A DNA stretch of 48,631 nucleotides from Pelargonium cotyledonis (Eukaryota; Streptophyta; Magnoliopsida; Geraniales; Geraniaceae), in the NCBI GenBank assembly GCA_036897625.1, contig JAYMTA010000058.1, positions 1 through 48,631 of the forward strand, in the 5' to 3' direction. How positions within the stretch are numbered: position 1 is the first letter of the stretch; each line of letters opens with the position of its first letter. The translations under genes were made by a program, and so were the position numbers. The notes below the pieces were generated by a model. That model saw only the letters and a program-made list of their open reading frames with translations. It was not told the DNA's origin and did no database searches. Positions 1 to 11,610 of the stretch are shown piece by piece.

Positions 1-3000
1 CGCTTCCTCTCACGTCCCCTTCCCATTCAAGCCTCGTACACTACTTTCAACCGCTATCCCCGGCCCTTCACGCACCCCCCCCCGTCGCCGCCTCCGTCTC
101 CGTCTACTTCGTCTTGGAGAAGCAATTCAACGTACAAATGGTGTGCTGGGCTCGGGAGCGTAGGCTTCATCGAGACCACCTACTTGACGTACCTGAAGCT
201 CACCGATTCAGATGCGTTTTGCCCAATCGGCGGAGGCAGTTGCAGCTCCGTCCTCGACAGTGACTATGCCGTCGTTTTCGGTATCATCTGTTCCTTCAGT
301 CTCTGCATTTGTTGTTTTTTGCTTCTGTTGTGAGCTTACTGTTTGGTTGCTGAGAAAATATGGATGGCTAATTTTAGTAACTGAATCACTTTTTGCCAAC
401 ATTACAAGGAAACCCTAACTTTGAACTATTGGGGAAGATTTAGTTCTTTATTTGTCAGTGGTTGAAATTTTGAAACTTGAAAGACTTCACTGGGTTGAAT
501 GAAAGGGCTAATTTTGAGGGGTTGGGTAAAATTATATGAGCTTTGTAACCATATAAGCTAGTATTTTTAGATGAATCTATAGAGAATGAAAGGGCTAATT
601 TTGAGGAGTTGGGTTGAATTCTATGAGCTTTGATGTATTTAATTGCATTACATTTTGTTTACGAGGTTTGTAACCATATAAGCTATTAGGAGATCGATAT
701 ATAGGTTGGATGAGAGCATTTTCTTAGTTGAGATTTCACTCTTTTTGTCACTTACATTATAATGAATGCAAAACATGAGCCCGCCTTTTTTCCTCTTGAT
801 TTTTTTTTAACATCTGAGCCTTCCTTTGATCATGATTTGTGACATGTTCACAATTGTTATTTTCTTGCAAAATGCGGTTTAGCAATGTTGCCTGGAAATT
901 AGAACTTTAGAACTTATGTGTTTCACTTTATAGTATAATTGTTGAGATCAATGATTGGACGAAGACCGTGCGAGCTAGAAATACCCTTCTTAGGTAAAGG
1001 AAGAGATTTCTCAATCCATTTCTGCATCGCTAATGTTATATATAATAACTCATGCATCACTTTCAAATGCATATTCCATTTTAGAATTAGAAGTAACTTC
1101 CTTCGGTATTCAGCCTGGTTTTTGGAGAACTTTCTTTCAAGAACACTATTGTTTACTACTTTGATTATCTGTTAGTATTTAGCTTCTCTTGCGTGTTTTA
1201 GTGCTGCTGTGTTTTGAACTCATTAATTTGTGCATCCAACATGTCTATCTGACTAGAAAATCATATATCAGTTATAGTGTTATAAAGATCATTTCAGTGA
1301 TTGTTATTTTCATTCCCCAGGTGTTCCGCTTCCACTAATCGGAATGGCTGCATATGGCTTGGTTGCAACACTTAGTTTTCTGCTTTATAGGAAAAGTTTG
1401 CCTTTAGGAATCGACGAAACTAATGGCCGTCTGATTTTACTTGGGAGTACCACCGCCATGGCAGCTGCTAGTGCGTGCTTTTTGTACATTCTAAGCACAA
1501 GTTTTCCCGGAGAATCATGTTCATACTGTTTACTATCTGCTATGTTATCGTTTAGCTTGTTTTTTATCGCTCTAAAGGTCCATCTTTTTATGCTCGCTCA
1601 TTTATCTGTTTCTGTTATTTTTTTCATTCGATTTACTGGCTGTTGAACTTTGTTTACCTTATGGCTTACAGCAGTTATTATATTTCTTTTTTCGCTAGGA
1701 TTACGGGCTGCAGGAGATACAAAAGGTGGTGGGTCTACCGCTATGCATAGCTGGCTTGGTGGTTGCTGCACTAAGCACGTCATATAGCAATTCTCTACCT
1801 GTATCCTCAAGGTGACTTGCGTGTGTATAGATCATGAGTGAAAAATGTACATAGCCATGAAACATTGGCTCTTTTGTTTGAATAACAGCATAGTATACGT
1901 AAGTTTTTTTGGTTAAAAGAAAAAAAAAATCATCTCAAATTAATGTCGTCTTTAGAACTAGTTTCTGTTTCCACTGATCTCTGTGCCTGTTATGTAAAGC
2001 GACGATAATCACATCTTTTTCTCTCTCTTTTGTTTGCAGTTTAGCAGAGGTTGACTTGCAACCATTTACGGTTGAGATTACTACAGAATCAAGTCCCTTG
2101 GCTGTCTCTCTTGCGAAGCATCTGCACTCTATAGGTGCTAAAATGTATGGAGCTTTCTGGTGTTCCCATTGTGTAGAGCAGAAACAGGTGTGCTTCTTTT
2201 GAACTCTTATGTAGTATGCGTTGATAGTATTGTGCTTTAATTTTCAGACAATTGATGATTAAAAGAGGTTGGAATGCAACTAATTCTTTTGCTATCGACT
2301 TTTGCTATCTTGCTTTTATGCTTTAAACTAATCACAGAACCTACACAAGCAAACTAGTTAGACCTGTAAAGTAGCATATCCAGACATAACCACAGTTTTC
2401 AAGCAAACACTTGCCAAAATGAACTCTGCCATGTCATTGCTGCTCAACTTGAATAGCAAAAAAAAAAAAAAAAAAACCGTAACTACTACATCCGTCCCAA
2501 AATGAGTGTATTTTATTCATTTATTTTTTTGGAAAAAAAATTAAGAAGTGAGTTAATGTTGGATTATTTTTTTTCTTTCATAACTCACTTCTTGAAAATT
2601 AAAGAGGACACTCGTTCAGAGACATGTGTAGTATATGTTCAAAAGTTAGCATATAGTTTACCATTTTTGCCTGTGCGTATGATATGAACAATACATACAA
2701 GCTTATCAATATTCAATATGATACCAATTACGAAACCTGATATTTTTTTCTCCCATGATGTATTTCTTACATTCTTTTCTCTGTATGTTACAAGCATCCG
2801 ACTTCTTTTGTCATTCTTGCTTTCTGTGATTGATGTAGATGTTTGGGCGCGAAGCTGTAAAAGTGCTAGACTATGTGGAATGCTTCCCGGATGGATACAG
2901 AAAAGGAACTAAAATAGCCAAAGCATGTTCGGACGTTGGAATCGAAGGGTTTCCAACATGGGTTGTCAACGGCCAAGTAAGTATATTCTCTTGTGAACCC

Positions 3001-3192
3001 TATTTCTTTTTGTTAATGAGAGTTGGATTTTCTGAAACTGAGTCCATAATATAAGAAAATTCTACATATTTCAGAGCTTAAAGAAGGTTTTTGTTTTTCA
3101 CTGTGATTCAGGTTCTGAGTGGAGAGCTGGAATTGTCAGAGCTTGCAAGAGTATCTGAGTTTAATCTTGATGAGCTGAGTCAACCTAGTTAG
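1..3192 (+). CDS. LTO1: LTO1-type thiol-disulfide oxidoreductase (VKOR-thioredoxin fusion), 5' partial
   Basis: Exons read as 1-280 (open at the window edge), 1321-1577, 1699-1811, 2040-2187, 2839-2976 and 3112-3192. All borders are GT-AG and the frame joins without a break, giving 338 codons. The visible N-terminus is Ser/Pro/Thr-rich like a chloroplast transit peptide. Next comes the VKOR domain, with a loop cysteine pair (FCPIGGGSC), several membrane helices and the CxxC centre SCSYC in exon 2. Exons 4-6 encode a lumenal thioredoxin-like domain with WCSHC, a second cysteine pair (ECFPDGY...KAC) and the cis-proline motif GFPTW. In the known family the VKOR half reoxidises the Trx half with quinone to form disulfides in the thylakoid lumen, needed for photosystem II assembly. 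Arabidopsis LTO1 is about 376 aa, so roughly 40 N-terminal residues are probably missing. Introns 1 and 4 carry repeats. Confidence 0.95.
497..700. repeat. Imperfect direct duplication in LTO1 intron 1
   Basis: The block starting GAATGAAAGGGCTAATTTTG occurs at 497 and again at 584. A second shared block (TTTGTAACCATATAAGCT) follows both copies, near 541 and 667. This is a local intronic duplication with small indels; no function is visible. Confidence 0.7.
2486..2631. mobile_element. Stowaway-like MITE in LTO1 intron 4
   Basis: The left end reads CTACATCCGTCCCAAAATGA, close to the Stowaway terminal motif (CTCCCTCCGT). The right end, read in reverse, is a decayed version (CTACACATGTC...GAGTGT). 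TA dinucleotides flank both ends, at 2484-2485 and 2632-2633, as expected for the TA target site of Tc1/mariner MITEs. Inner arms (AAGAAGTGAGTTA and its complement) also pair, so the whole 146 bp can fold into a hairpin. Confidence 0.7.
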
Positions 3193-4242
3193 ATCTGTTC
3201 TTTTTTGGTGTAGTGTATTGCTTTGAATGTACAGATTATAGTTTTGTCCCCCTCTGGTTTACAATGCTAGGAGGCTTGTTGCTCCTACACTTGTAGCTCC
3301 TAATCTACCATTTCTTTGGGACAATAGGAGTTTGTGACACTTCCCAAACACATTTGTAAAGTTCTATCCAATTTAAATTTGAATATAATGTTTCCTCTTC
3401 AGATCACTTCACATGTTAGAATCTATACATATTGTATTTTAAGCTTAGCACGGCACGACGTAACACGTTTTGCATGACCAAACTAACTCGTTTGGCAAAA
3501 CAGACCCTGAACATACTTTACTTTGTTATAAGAGTGGCATTTTATGCAATCTGAACTCGGCCCTATTATTGAACAAGTTGAAAAAGTTCCTGAATATGCC
3601 ATCGAAGATGGTTAGGTTCCCACCCTTGGTAGGACTTAACTACCAAAAAGCGAGTTGGTAGGGCAAGACTCAACCTAACTCAATTAGATTATAAAGTTGA
3701 AACTTGGAATTGTAGGACTTTAACCTTAGTTAAAAGGAGCCCTTCCAGAAATTCTCATAGACCGAGGGGTGAACCCAAGGCCTAGGAGGGGGTTTGGAAA
3801 TAGTTTTCAACCAGCAATAGACGCGCCTCGGTTAGTACCTCACTAGCTGCGTCATTGCCCCAAGCGCAAAGATACTTTCCTGAACCCTCCTCGCTTTATT
3901 TATATACACCTCCCCTCCTAGCCCATTTCTCTCTCATCCGATGTGGGACTCATAAAAGTAGCATCTGCCAACAATAACTCAATAAGAAAGTCAGGTTGGT
4001 TATGGGCCTCAAAGCCCACGAAGTTCTCATTTGGTCCAAGTAAGCCCAGCCCATATAATAAGATCTCTGTTGACGTCACCTAATAACTACCAAACTGCCA
4101 CTACCGGACATGCATTGCCTACTTCCCAGAAATTACCTGTAAACAAGACTGACGTCATCAATCACAAAATCTTATCTCCAAAAAATTAGATAATTTATAA
4201 TAATTTATATACTTTATAGCAACTTCTATCCTACCATCCCCC

Positions 4243-4274
<32 letters not shown>
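4243..4274. repeat. (CA)n(TA)n compound microsatellite
   Basis: A CA run passes directly into about ten TA dinucleotides. Intergenic; a likely polymorphic marker. Confidence 0.9.
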
Positions 4275-4337
4275 CCCACCTAAGAACGGTCCAATTGCCC
4301 GTGAGTATCTTCAATTTATATAATACTATAAATTAAG

Positions 4338-4450
4338 TTTTTTTTTTTTTAAATCATGAGTTTCTGAGCGAATCCGCAAACTTGTGGTTGACACTTTTAA
4401 ATCGTTTTATCATATTCAGAGTACAGACTAATCATCATTTGAGTCGAATA
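4338..4450 (-). mobile_element. Decayed SINE 3' part, same family as 31283-31518
   Basis: A T-run on the + strand (A-tail on the minus strand) is followed by a block with GTTGACACTTTTAAATCGTT and a later CAGACTAATC. This matches, with many substitutions, the corresponding part of the better preserved SINE at 31283-31518 (GTTGACACCTTTAATCCGTT, CAGACTAATC). The tRNA-like head is not recognisable here, so the copy is truncated or badly eroded. Confidence 0.5.
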
Positions 4451-4960
4451 AAACCACAAATGCGACAAAACTCTTTTGATCAAATTTTTAACTCACATGC
4501 TTGGTGCTATAAATTACGTTTTAAAATAGGTGTTATCCACTTATTTTTTCCTCTAGATGTGGGTTAATATCGCTAACAATTAGAAAAGTTAAGAAGTAAG
4601 AAGAGCAAATAATTTATGTGCACATGTCGTGTTTTTAATGTATTAAAAATTGATTGTATGCATCACACGCCAACAGGAACGCATAACACAAATATAATAT
4701 ATTTTACTAAATAGATTAAATTGACGCGACAGTACACATTATCCAAAACTAATACGTTAGAGCCTAAACTCCCAAACATGCTAGTGACGACGACATTAAT
4801 CAAAACAATAAATATGGCGAATTCGACCTAATGCTCAATTTTCAGACTTGATACCTTGTGCTTGAATCGTCCAAAGCTAAGTTGGCCGAGTAACATAACA
4901 CTTTAAGTCAAGATTGTGGAGTCACTTTCAATTGATATACAAGTAAATTTTAAAATGATC

Positions 4961-4968
4961 TTATAAAG
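4961..4968 (+). promoter_or_regulatory. Possible TATA box of the Sec14-like gene
   Basis: TTATAAAG lies about 270 bp before the ATG at 5239. Transcription starting some 30 bp downstream would give a leader with an upstream ATG at 5035, out of frame with the main ORF. The true start site may therefore be further downstream. Confidence 0.35.
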
Positions 4969-5214
4969 AATGGACGATCCAGATTGAAAGACATTGAAGG
5001 AGGAACCGGCTGGCTTGGCAAGGTCCAACTCCAAAATGGAAGATGCTTTAGAATATCCCTCTCTTTGTACCGTTTCTCGCATTTTCTCACCAAATTTTCT
5101 CTCATTTTCTCTCTCCCCAACAAATCCCATCATTACGCTTGTCCTCACCTTCATTATTTTAAATTCCTTTCCACTATCCTCACCACCAACAACAGAAAAT
5201 CACGTTTCTCTCTG

Positions 5215-5230
5215 CAACAACAACAACAAC
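5215..5230 (+). promoter_or_regulatory. CAA-repeat leader just upstream of the Sec14-like start
   Basis: Five CAA units follow a CT-rich stretch (TTTCTCTCTG) and end about 9 bp before AAAAATG at 5239. CAA-rich unstructured leaders are known to favour translation in plants; here that role is inferred from sequence only. Confidence 0.5.
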
Positions 5231-5238
5231 GCACAAAA

Positions 5239-6672
5239 ATGTGTTCTCGGCAAGAACAGCTCATCGACAGGCTTCAAATCTTCAGGATCCAAGGCCGCGA
5301 CAAGCGCGGCTTCAAGATCCTCCGCATCGTCGGAAAATTCTTCGCCGGTAAGTTCAAATTCGTCTATCTGAGATTGAAATTTTGGTTTTGTGTTGTTTTC
5401 GTTATTTATTGGTGATTTTGTTTGGTTTGTTTAGCTCGAGATCTGAGCGTGGAATCGGTGAAGAAGTATCTGGAAGAGAGGATCTATCCGAGATTGGAGG
5501 ACAAGAAGTTTTCGGTTCTGTACATTCACACCGGCGTCCAGAGGGCGGAGAATCTTCCCGGAATATCCGCTCTCCGGTCGATCTACGACGCGATTCCGGT
5601 CGCCGTCAAGGAGAATCTGGAGGCCGTCTACTTCGTCCACCCGGGCCTGCAGGCTCGGCTCTTCCTCGCTACGTTCGGTCGTTTTCTCTTTAGCGGAGGG
5701 GGAGTTTTCACCAAAACGACGGTTATACGTTGTCGTTTTTACTGTGCGTTTTAGTTTTTCTTGCATGCTAGGGGTGATAGTTGTTTTTGCGGTCAAATCG
5801 GTTTGAAAGTTTAGTATTTTGTTAAATAAACCAACATAGCCCGAGTTGTTACTAAAATGTTACACGTCATGACCCATTTGAGCGGGTTGACACTACACGG
5901 TTAGACGTTTAATTAATTAGGTTCAAAATCACCAAGTCCGGTCTGACCTATATGAGTAAATGGGTCGAGTCAATTAACGGGTTGAAGTGGTTCTTGCTAC
6001 TTGGAATTGTGACACCCGAAATCCAATTCTTTTGACTAATTTTTGAGGTAGGGTTAGGGTTATTCTAAGGGAGTTTTGGGCATGGTCAAACAAATTCGTA
6101 CATTTTACACCAAACTCAGTCCCGACACGTATACCTAACAATGCGGATTGTGGGGGTAAGTGGTTCAGGACGGAAAATGCATGTGTTCTTATTGGGTCCC
6201 TTTTTGTCAATTCTAACGTACCTCGTCACTTGGTGGTTCAGGGTGGAAAGTGCATGTGTTCTTATTGAGTCCCGTTTTGTCAATTCTAACGTACCTCGTC
6301 ACTTGGTCGGACAAGTTATAGCCCGTGGAAATATCGTCCACATATACCAACACATAGCCCAAACCCTTTATAGTGTCTTTTCACGTGTCATGACCCAAAT
6401 TGTCATCCTCTGTATTGTCTAACTTGATTCTTTGTGCGCATATCAGGTTGTATGGTAAGCTGAGGTACGTGAACAGGCTTGCGTTTCTGTGGGACCATGT
6501 GAGGAGGAACGAGATAGACGTTCCTGATTTCGTGCACGATCACGATGAAGACTTGGAGTATCGTCCGATGATGGACTTCGGATTGGAGAGCGATCACCCG
6601 AGGGTGTACGGTGCACCCGCGGTGGACTTGGACACCTCCGTGTCAATGTACTCCATGAGGTGTATCTCTTAA
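5239..6672 (+). CDS. CRAL-TRIO (Sec14-like) domain protein; intron 2 donor noncanonical
   Basis: Exons read as 5239-5347, 5435-5699 and 6447-6672, which sum to 199 codons plus stop. The protein starts MCSRQEQLIDRLQIF and has the compact CRAL-TRIO-like fold seen in Arabidopsis Sec14-type proteins of about 200 aa (I recall At4g35750) and in GDAP2 C-termini. Recognisable segments are RDKRGFKILRIVGKFF, FSVLYIHTGVQRAEN, YFVHPGLQARLF and LYGKLRYVNRLAFLW. The family is linked to binding of phosphoinositides or other lipids, but the exact ligand of this branch is not known to me. Oddity: exon 2 ends GGAGG and the intron begins GGGAGTTTT instead of GTGAGTTTT, so the donor dinucleotide is GG. If the intron is retained, the protein stops at 5752-5754 after a short foreign tail. 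Confidence 0.88.
6160..6305. repeat. 73-bp tandem duplication in Sec14-like intron 2
   Basis: Two adjacent copies, 6160-6232 and 6233-6305, share blocks such as GCATGTGTTCTTATTG and GTCAATTCTAACGTACCTCG. Only a handful of substitutions separate them, so the duplication is fairly recent. Confidence 0.85.
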
Positions 6673-7119
6673 TGGGCCTTGGAAGAGGCCGGAAAGTGCA
6701 ATTGGGCCTGGAGTGTTGGGCTTTGTTTGGGCTTTTGAGCCTATTAAAATGTTGTTAATTGTTAGGGTTTAGACTTTAGAGGTAGATGGAAAAATTGTCT
6801 TTCGCTTGGATGATTTTGAATTTGTATAAAGTTAGTGAAAAAAAAAAAGTGGTTACCAAATCTAAAACCAAAAAGAGAAGGCAAAAATGTATTTTTCATT
6901 TCAATAGATAACCTTTTAACAAGATTAGACATAATTGAGGCAAAGAGTATTTGGTTTCTCGAGACAATTTAGACTTGAATTTGCGTGCATCTGAAGTATA
7001 AAATTGAAAGATAAGAGTATAACATCTCGAACAAGAGATATCCACTTTAAAAACCGAGCACACGGCCAAATAGGTTTTGGTGGAATTGAACAAACTTATT
7101 TTTAGAGATGAAATATGGA
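6673..7119. other. Intergenic between convergent genes
   Basis: The 3' flanks of the Sec14-like gene (+) and the first GDSL gene (-) meet here. Only AT-rich sequence and an A-run near 6838-6848 are visible. No gene or clear element. Confidence 0.6.
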
Positions 7120-9367
7120 TTAAGCTTGAGCTAGCAACTGGCTAAAATTGATGGGTGCTACATATTTTTTAGGACCACCATAGAGAGCTGAAGCTGCCAA
7201 TTTGCACACAGCTTGAGTTGGATGAAAATAATCGAAAAATAAGTACTCGTCGCGATTCGAACATAGGGTCGCAAAGTTTCCTATGCACGCCAATTTCGCA
7301 TTAAACTTTCCTGCTCCGCAACAAGCTTCCTTCGTCTCTCTAATCCCTTTACAAAAGAGAAGGTATTTGCGCATGTAAGTTATAATAAAATTTGCTTGTA
7401 AATAATTATCGGTGAATTTGTAGACAATTTGCGAAACAAATAGTCCACGAGGTGCAAGAATATTTTATTCAAAAGAAAAATGAAAAATGAATGGTACTTT
7501 TACTTACTAAAGCTTCCAGGGTTTTCCAAGATTTCAAGGTTCATTTGGTAGGAGTTTCCTATTGAATACTTCATTTCTTTCAAGTCCGAGCTCAATTTTT
7601 TCAGGAGAGACTCGAATTGAGCATTTATTGTCTTCGCATACTCGTTCAATCTCTCCACACAGCTCCCATCGTTAGTAAAAATTCGTTCAGCCGGACAACA
7701 ACCGAGTAGTGGAATGCCAATGAAACCAAATTTTCTTGCGCCCATGTTGTATACATTCTGCGAAACGAACATCCACAATCATCAATTTAGTTAATGAACT
7801 TTGAATTTTTAGTAAATATAATTTTTGGTTTTATCGGGTTTTGGTTTTAAGGCATAAAGTGTGTGACTTGCCTAACCCGACCCAACCCAAAAAATTGGTT
7901 GAATCGGACAAAATTGGGTACTTGCATTTTTAAGTATAAAGTGTCAACTCTACTTTTAACACGACATGATACCTGAATGTGGTTGGCGAACGAGGATATG
8001 TAATCCGCTGTGAATTCTTCGAAAGATTGATTCTTCAAAATTATGCGATCGAATGAGAAAATGTCATTGCTTCCTATGCTAAAGATGAACAATGATTCGG
8101 AGAGCAATTTTGAAGTTTTTGCTGTTCCTCGTAACTTTGTAATGTTTCCGCGAACTGTCGCAAATTGTCTAATTTGCTCACTTAACGTTATGATTTCCTG
8201 AAACTAATGTCAATTTGTGATCAATTTCGTATGTTCCTTTGGATACTTGAATATAAAACAAATTTAGTACATGAACTATCTCATATGAACCTAACTCGGT
8301 CTTTAATTTTTTTTCTAAACAAAAGACCGTGAATTTTTAAATATAGACCTAAAATAGTCTTTTTCATTTGAAAATTTGATTATGACATAAGCATCCACAT
8401 ACAATATAAATTTACTTGTATATTCGTTGAAAGTTTATATATGAAAAATACGCAAGTCTTGTGTACGTGGATGCGTACTAGTATATTGAATAACGAGAAA
8501 AGATTGCGAATAATTATACCAAGCGGTCTGAGCCAAAATGTAGCGAGTGAGTATTAGTATCATCAAGAATTCCGGCAGCCCCGGAAGCGAAATTGACACC
8601 GGTTTGTATAGTCTTCTCGAAGAATGACCTATTTCCATGGGTGAGATTGAGGAATGGCAATGGACTTTTCTCATATCCCATCAACATCACTGATTATGCC
8701 AAAAACAACAACAATAACAATTATTTTAACTAACGAGTTAATGGTTCATCGGTCCAAAATCGGACCAGATTAAAAACTAGACCGAGAGGCCAAACTTTGA
8801 CCAAATTAGACTAGACCGTTTTGTATCGAAGGTATAATAAATTGTTATCCCGAAGTTTATTGAATAAATAATATTTCATTTGTTTGTATGTTTACTAATT
8901 TTTGTAAGTACGTTTTAAGAACGTGTTAGTTAGTGTTACACTTTTTTCCTTGTACTCCACGGGTATTAGTGGTAACAAATTTAAGATATTATCGTGTGTT
9001 TCTGTATGTATGTATATATATGACGTATATATATGACACTTTAGTGCATGCAATGCCTTTTCGTGCTGACATATAATATTTGTGCAGTTTAAAATTGACA
9101 ATTCATACCTATTTCGTCGATAAGATTAAACCCGTTAGTGAACCTCCCTGTGTGCTCTGAGTTAGGAAAATCAACTCCGTAACGAGGAACGTTGGCTTGT
9201 ATCACCGTACCTATAAAATTGTTAGTCCCGACATCCGCCGTGGAGTCACCGAAAACGAAAACCGCTGGCGGTGGTGCCGCGGCCGCATAGGGTGCTCCAA
9301 ATAGTTGCAAGACCAAAATGGGTGGAAGAAAGTAGCAATAAGGTGAAGCAATCAAACATTTTGCCAT
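7120..9367 (-). CDS. GDSL esterase/lipase, copy 1
   Basis: Exons in transcript order: 9367-9109, 8689-8520, 8197-7973, 7757-7508 and 7346-7120. All have GT-AG borders and give 376 aa. Residues 1-30 form a signal peptide, so the enzyme is predicted to be secreted. Family blocks are all present: block [16 protein letters not shown] with nucleophile Ser42, block II GVNFASGAAGI, block III SIGSNDIF, and block V FFDYFHPTQA with Asp340 and His343 completing the triad. Length and five-exon layout are normal for plant GDSL lipases, which hydrolyse acyl or other esters outside the cell; the substrate cannot be read from sequence. MAK at 9367 is chosen because an upstream in-frame ATG at 9406 lies almost against the TATA box (9413-9422) and would hardly be transcribed. 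It is a tandem paralog of 11611-15240. Confidence 0.93.
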
Positions 9368-9412
9368 GTTTTGAGCTTTACTTCTATGCTCAAATTTAAT
9401 GTACATATGTTG

Positions 9413-9422
9413 CTATTTATAG
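9413..9422 (-). promoter_or_regulatory. TATA box of GDSL copy 1
   Basis: CTATAAATAG on the minus strand, 46 bp or more upstream of the MAK start at 9367. A start site about 30 bp downstream falls between the rejected ATG at 9406 and the chosen ATG. Confidence 0.65.
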
Positions 9423-11610
9423 ATTCATAAATTGTTGTTTTATGATTGACTTTTTTATATTATATAATTATACTAAAATAATGTGTTGAAAGCTAACAAT
9501 GAAGTGACAAAAAAAAAATTAGTAAGATCCTATTTTTGCCGCCAATTTTGTCTCCATAGTAACTATCAACATTGTGTTTGCAAAATAAATTTTGTTCCAA
9601 ATTCATTTAGCTAGATGTGGGACAATGAGAAAAGAACTAAGCTAAATTTAGATAATTCCTAAGCATATGCTTCGTTTTTGTCTAATCCATTTCATTAATG
9701 TATTGCAATTTTTTGTATGGACATCCATAGGTTTTGATGTTGATTCTTTTTTCTTTGATTCTTGAAGCATGTTTGTTAAATTGCATGCTAAAGATGACTA
9801 AGATTTTTGTCCATGCATGGTTATTTAATTGTTTTTCTTATATTATATTGTTTAGATTAGAAAGTCACTTAACCAACCATATATTTTGGATTTATTAATT
9901 TTACCAAGGAATAAAGTTGTGGTTTCAATCCTCAAAATACCAACTCATCATCATGTACTTGGTGATACTTATTATGACATTTGCATGCAAAGCAATATGG
10001 AAGCCTAAAAATTATATCTAGGTTGCGTTTGAAGTGAAAACTTTGTTCATTAATGAAAATTGAGATACTCAAAGTGATGTGTTTGTTTTGGATGGTCTTC
10101 GCGATATATTATAATGTTGTTTCACGTGTTAGAAAATTTTATTAAGGGTTGTGCTCTAATTCAAGGTTCACCGTTGATTTCCAATATCCACCATCGACGT
10201 TCAATGTCAAGGGGCTTCGACTCGGGAGTCCTGCATATGAGACTTATACGCCAGGCAATACTCCAAATAAGGATGACTCCGGTGGTGTTCTAGTAGTAGA
10301 GAGAGATAAACTAGAGAGAGAAAGTCGATATATGTGGAATTGTGAGGATCTCATTCTCTCACCAAGATAGGGCTATTTATATTTGTTATTATTTCTGCCA
10401 CGTGTCGTTGTGTGGTTGGTCGGTGGTGAGTTGGGGTCTGGTTTAGGTCCATTTTTAACTTGAGTTTTTGCTTCTTGGGCGCCCTGCTCGTGGGAGTTGG
10501 GTAAGTTCGAGAGCTCCTACAAGTCTGTCGTGTGTCGAGGCATTCATCAAAACCACCAGAAACCTCTACTTGTCCTAAGTGTTGGAATATAGTATTAAAA
10601 GAATAAATGAGGATATCATTCAACTACAATTTTGAACTTTTAGTTGAGTTAGTTTTCTAACATGATATCAGTGCCTAAGGTCACATGTTTAATTCCTAAC
10701 ACTCCTCAAATTTGTATAATTAAATTTTTTATCTATTCCCTCTATCATCTTTGGGCTTCTTTACTCATTTCTTTAGGCCTTCTATATACCTCTTATCATT
10801 CAAGTACACTTGGGTTTTCTATATGCAACTCTTCTCATATCCTTCAAGCCCACTTGAGCTCCCTATCTTGGGTCTTCTATACAAATCTTCTCATATTCTT
10901 TAAACCCACTTGGGCACTCTATCTGCTACTATCGGACCACCCATTAAAAGTTGAAATTGGGAATGAGCTCTCATATCAATCTCTCTACACGGTCCACTTG
11001 CAAAGCCACAACGGACTTGCACGTGATGGGGCGTGAGATTTTAGTTTAGTTGGTTCTCTTGATTAGAACATTGATCGATAGTGATCTTGGTGCGTCTAGT
11101 GGCCTAGAACCCTTTGTCTTGAAGGCATTGCTTGACAAGTAGTACTTTTTGTAAGTGCGACATGAGATAATGAAGCGGTATGTGACAAAGAGCATAATTG
11201 TGCGAGAAATAGTGTGAAGTTCCTTCGAGTTTCCAGAGGCCGAGAGAGGGTATTTGTTATTTTTCTTTTTCAATTAGATTTAGCAAATTAGTTTTAAAAA
11301 AAAATCATAATTGTCATCTTGTTTGAAAAGAAGTACCGAAAAATAACGTGTATTAAGTGACAAACTCATACGAGTCATCAACAATGTTCTCATTTTAAGC
11401 ATATTACGAGTACCAATCAATACATAAAAGTACAAAACAAAACTTGTTACCAATCAACCAACAGGACAAAGTTATTCTAATTTAACCAGAATTTACGGCG
11501 TACGAGAGGTTCTTCGATATGAATGGTTATTTTATTTTTCACATATATAGACCATCATATATAGCTTACTATTCCTCATGGACACATATAGTTTCATACA
11601 TACATATATA
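9423..11610. other. Intergenic between the two GDSL genes
   Basis: About 2.2 kb. It contains the promoter side of copy 1, a candidate LTR with primer-binding site at 10150-10674, and a T/C-rich stretch at about 10730-10930 with loosely repeated phrases (CTTCTCATATCCTTCAAGCC / CTTCTCATATTCTTTAAACC). ORFs here have no recognisable similarity. Confidence 0.6.
10150..10674 (+). mobile_element. Candidate LTR-retrotransposon remnant: 5' LTR plus primer-binding site
   Basis: At 10663 the sequence TGATATCAGTGC matches 10 of 12 bases of TGGTATCAGAGC, the methionine-tRNA primer site of many plant retrotransposons. It directly follows a CA at 10661-10662. An LTR running from TG at 10150 to that CA would be 513 bp and contains a TATA-like CTATTTATAT near 10373. 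No gag-pol coding region or second LTR is seen, so the element is a truncated relic. The left boundary is a guess. Confidence 0.45.

Larger units (their letters stand above)
3193..5238. other. Intergenic: LTO1 3' flank and Sec14-like promoter/leader
   Basis: No gene is supported here. The stretch holds the LTO1 3' flank, a CA/TA microsatellite near 4243-4274, a decayed SINE-like sequence near 4338-4450, a TATA-like TTATAAAG at 4961-4968 and a pyrimidine- and CAA-rich leader before the ATG at 5239. The section 3640-4060 has the look of an old transposon but gives no diagnostic ends. Confidence 0.6.

Noticed and set aside
9365..9406. Upstream in-frame ATG at 9406 as the GDSL copy 1 start
   Set aside because: It lies 7 bp from the TATA box and would put charged residues before the signal peptide; the ATG at 9367 fits both promoter and signal peptide.
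10662..11036. 124-codon frame after the primer-binding-like site
   Set aside because: Low-complexity Leu/Ser/Tyr-rich translation of a T/C-rich repeat-like stretch; no gag or protease motifs.
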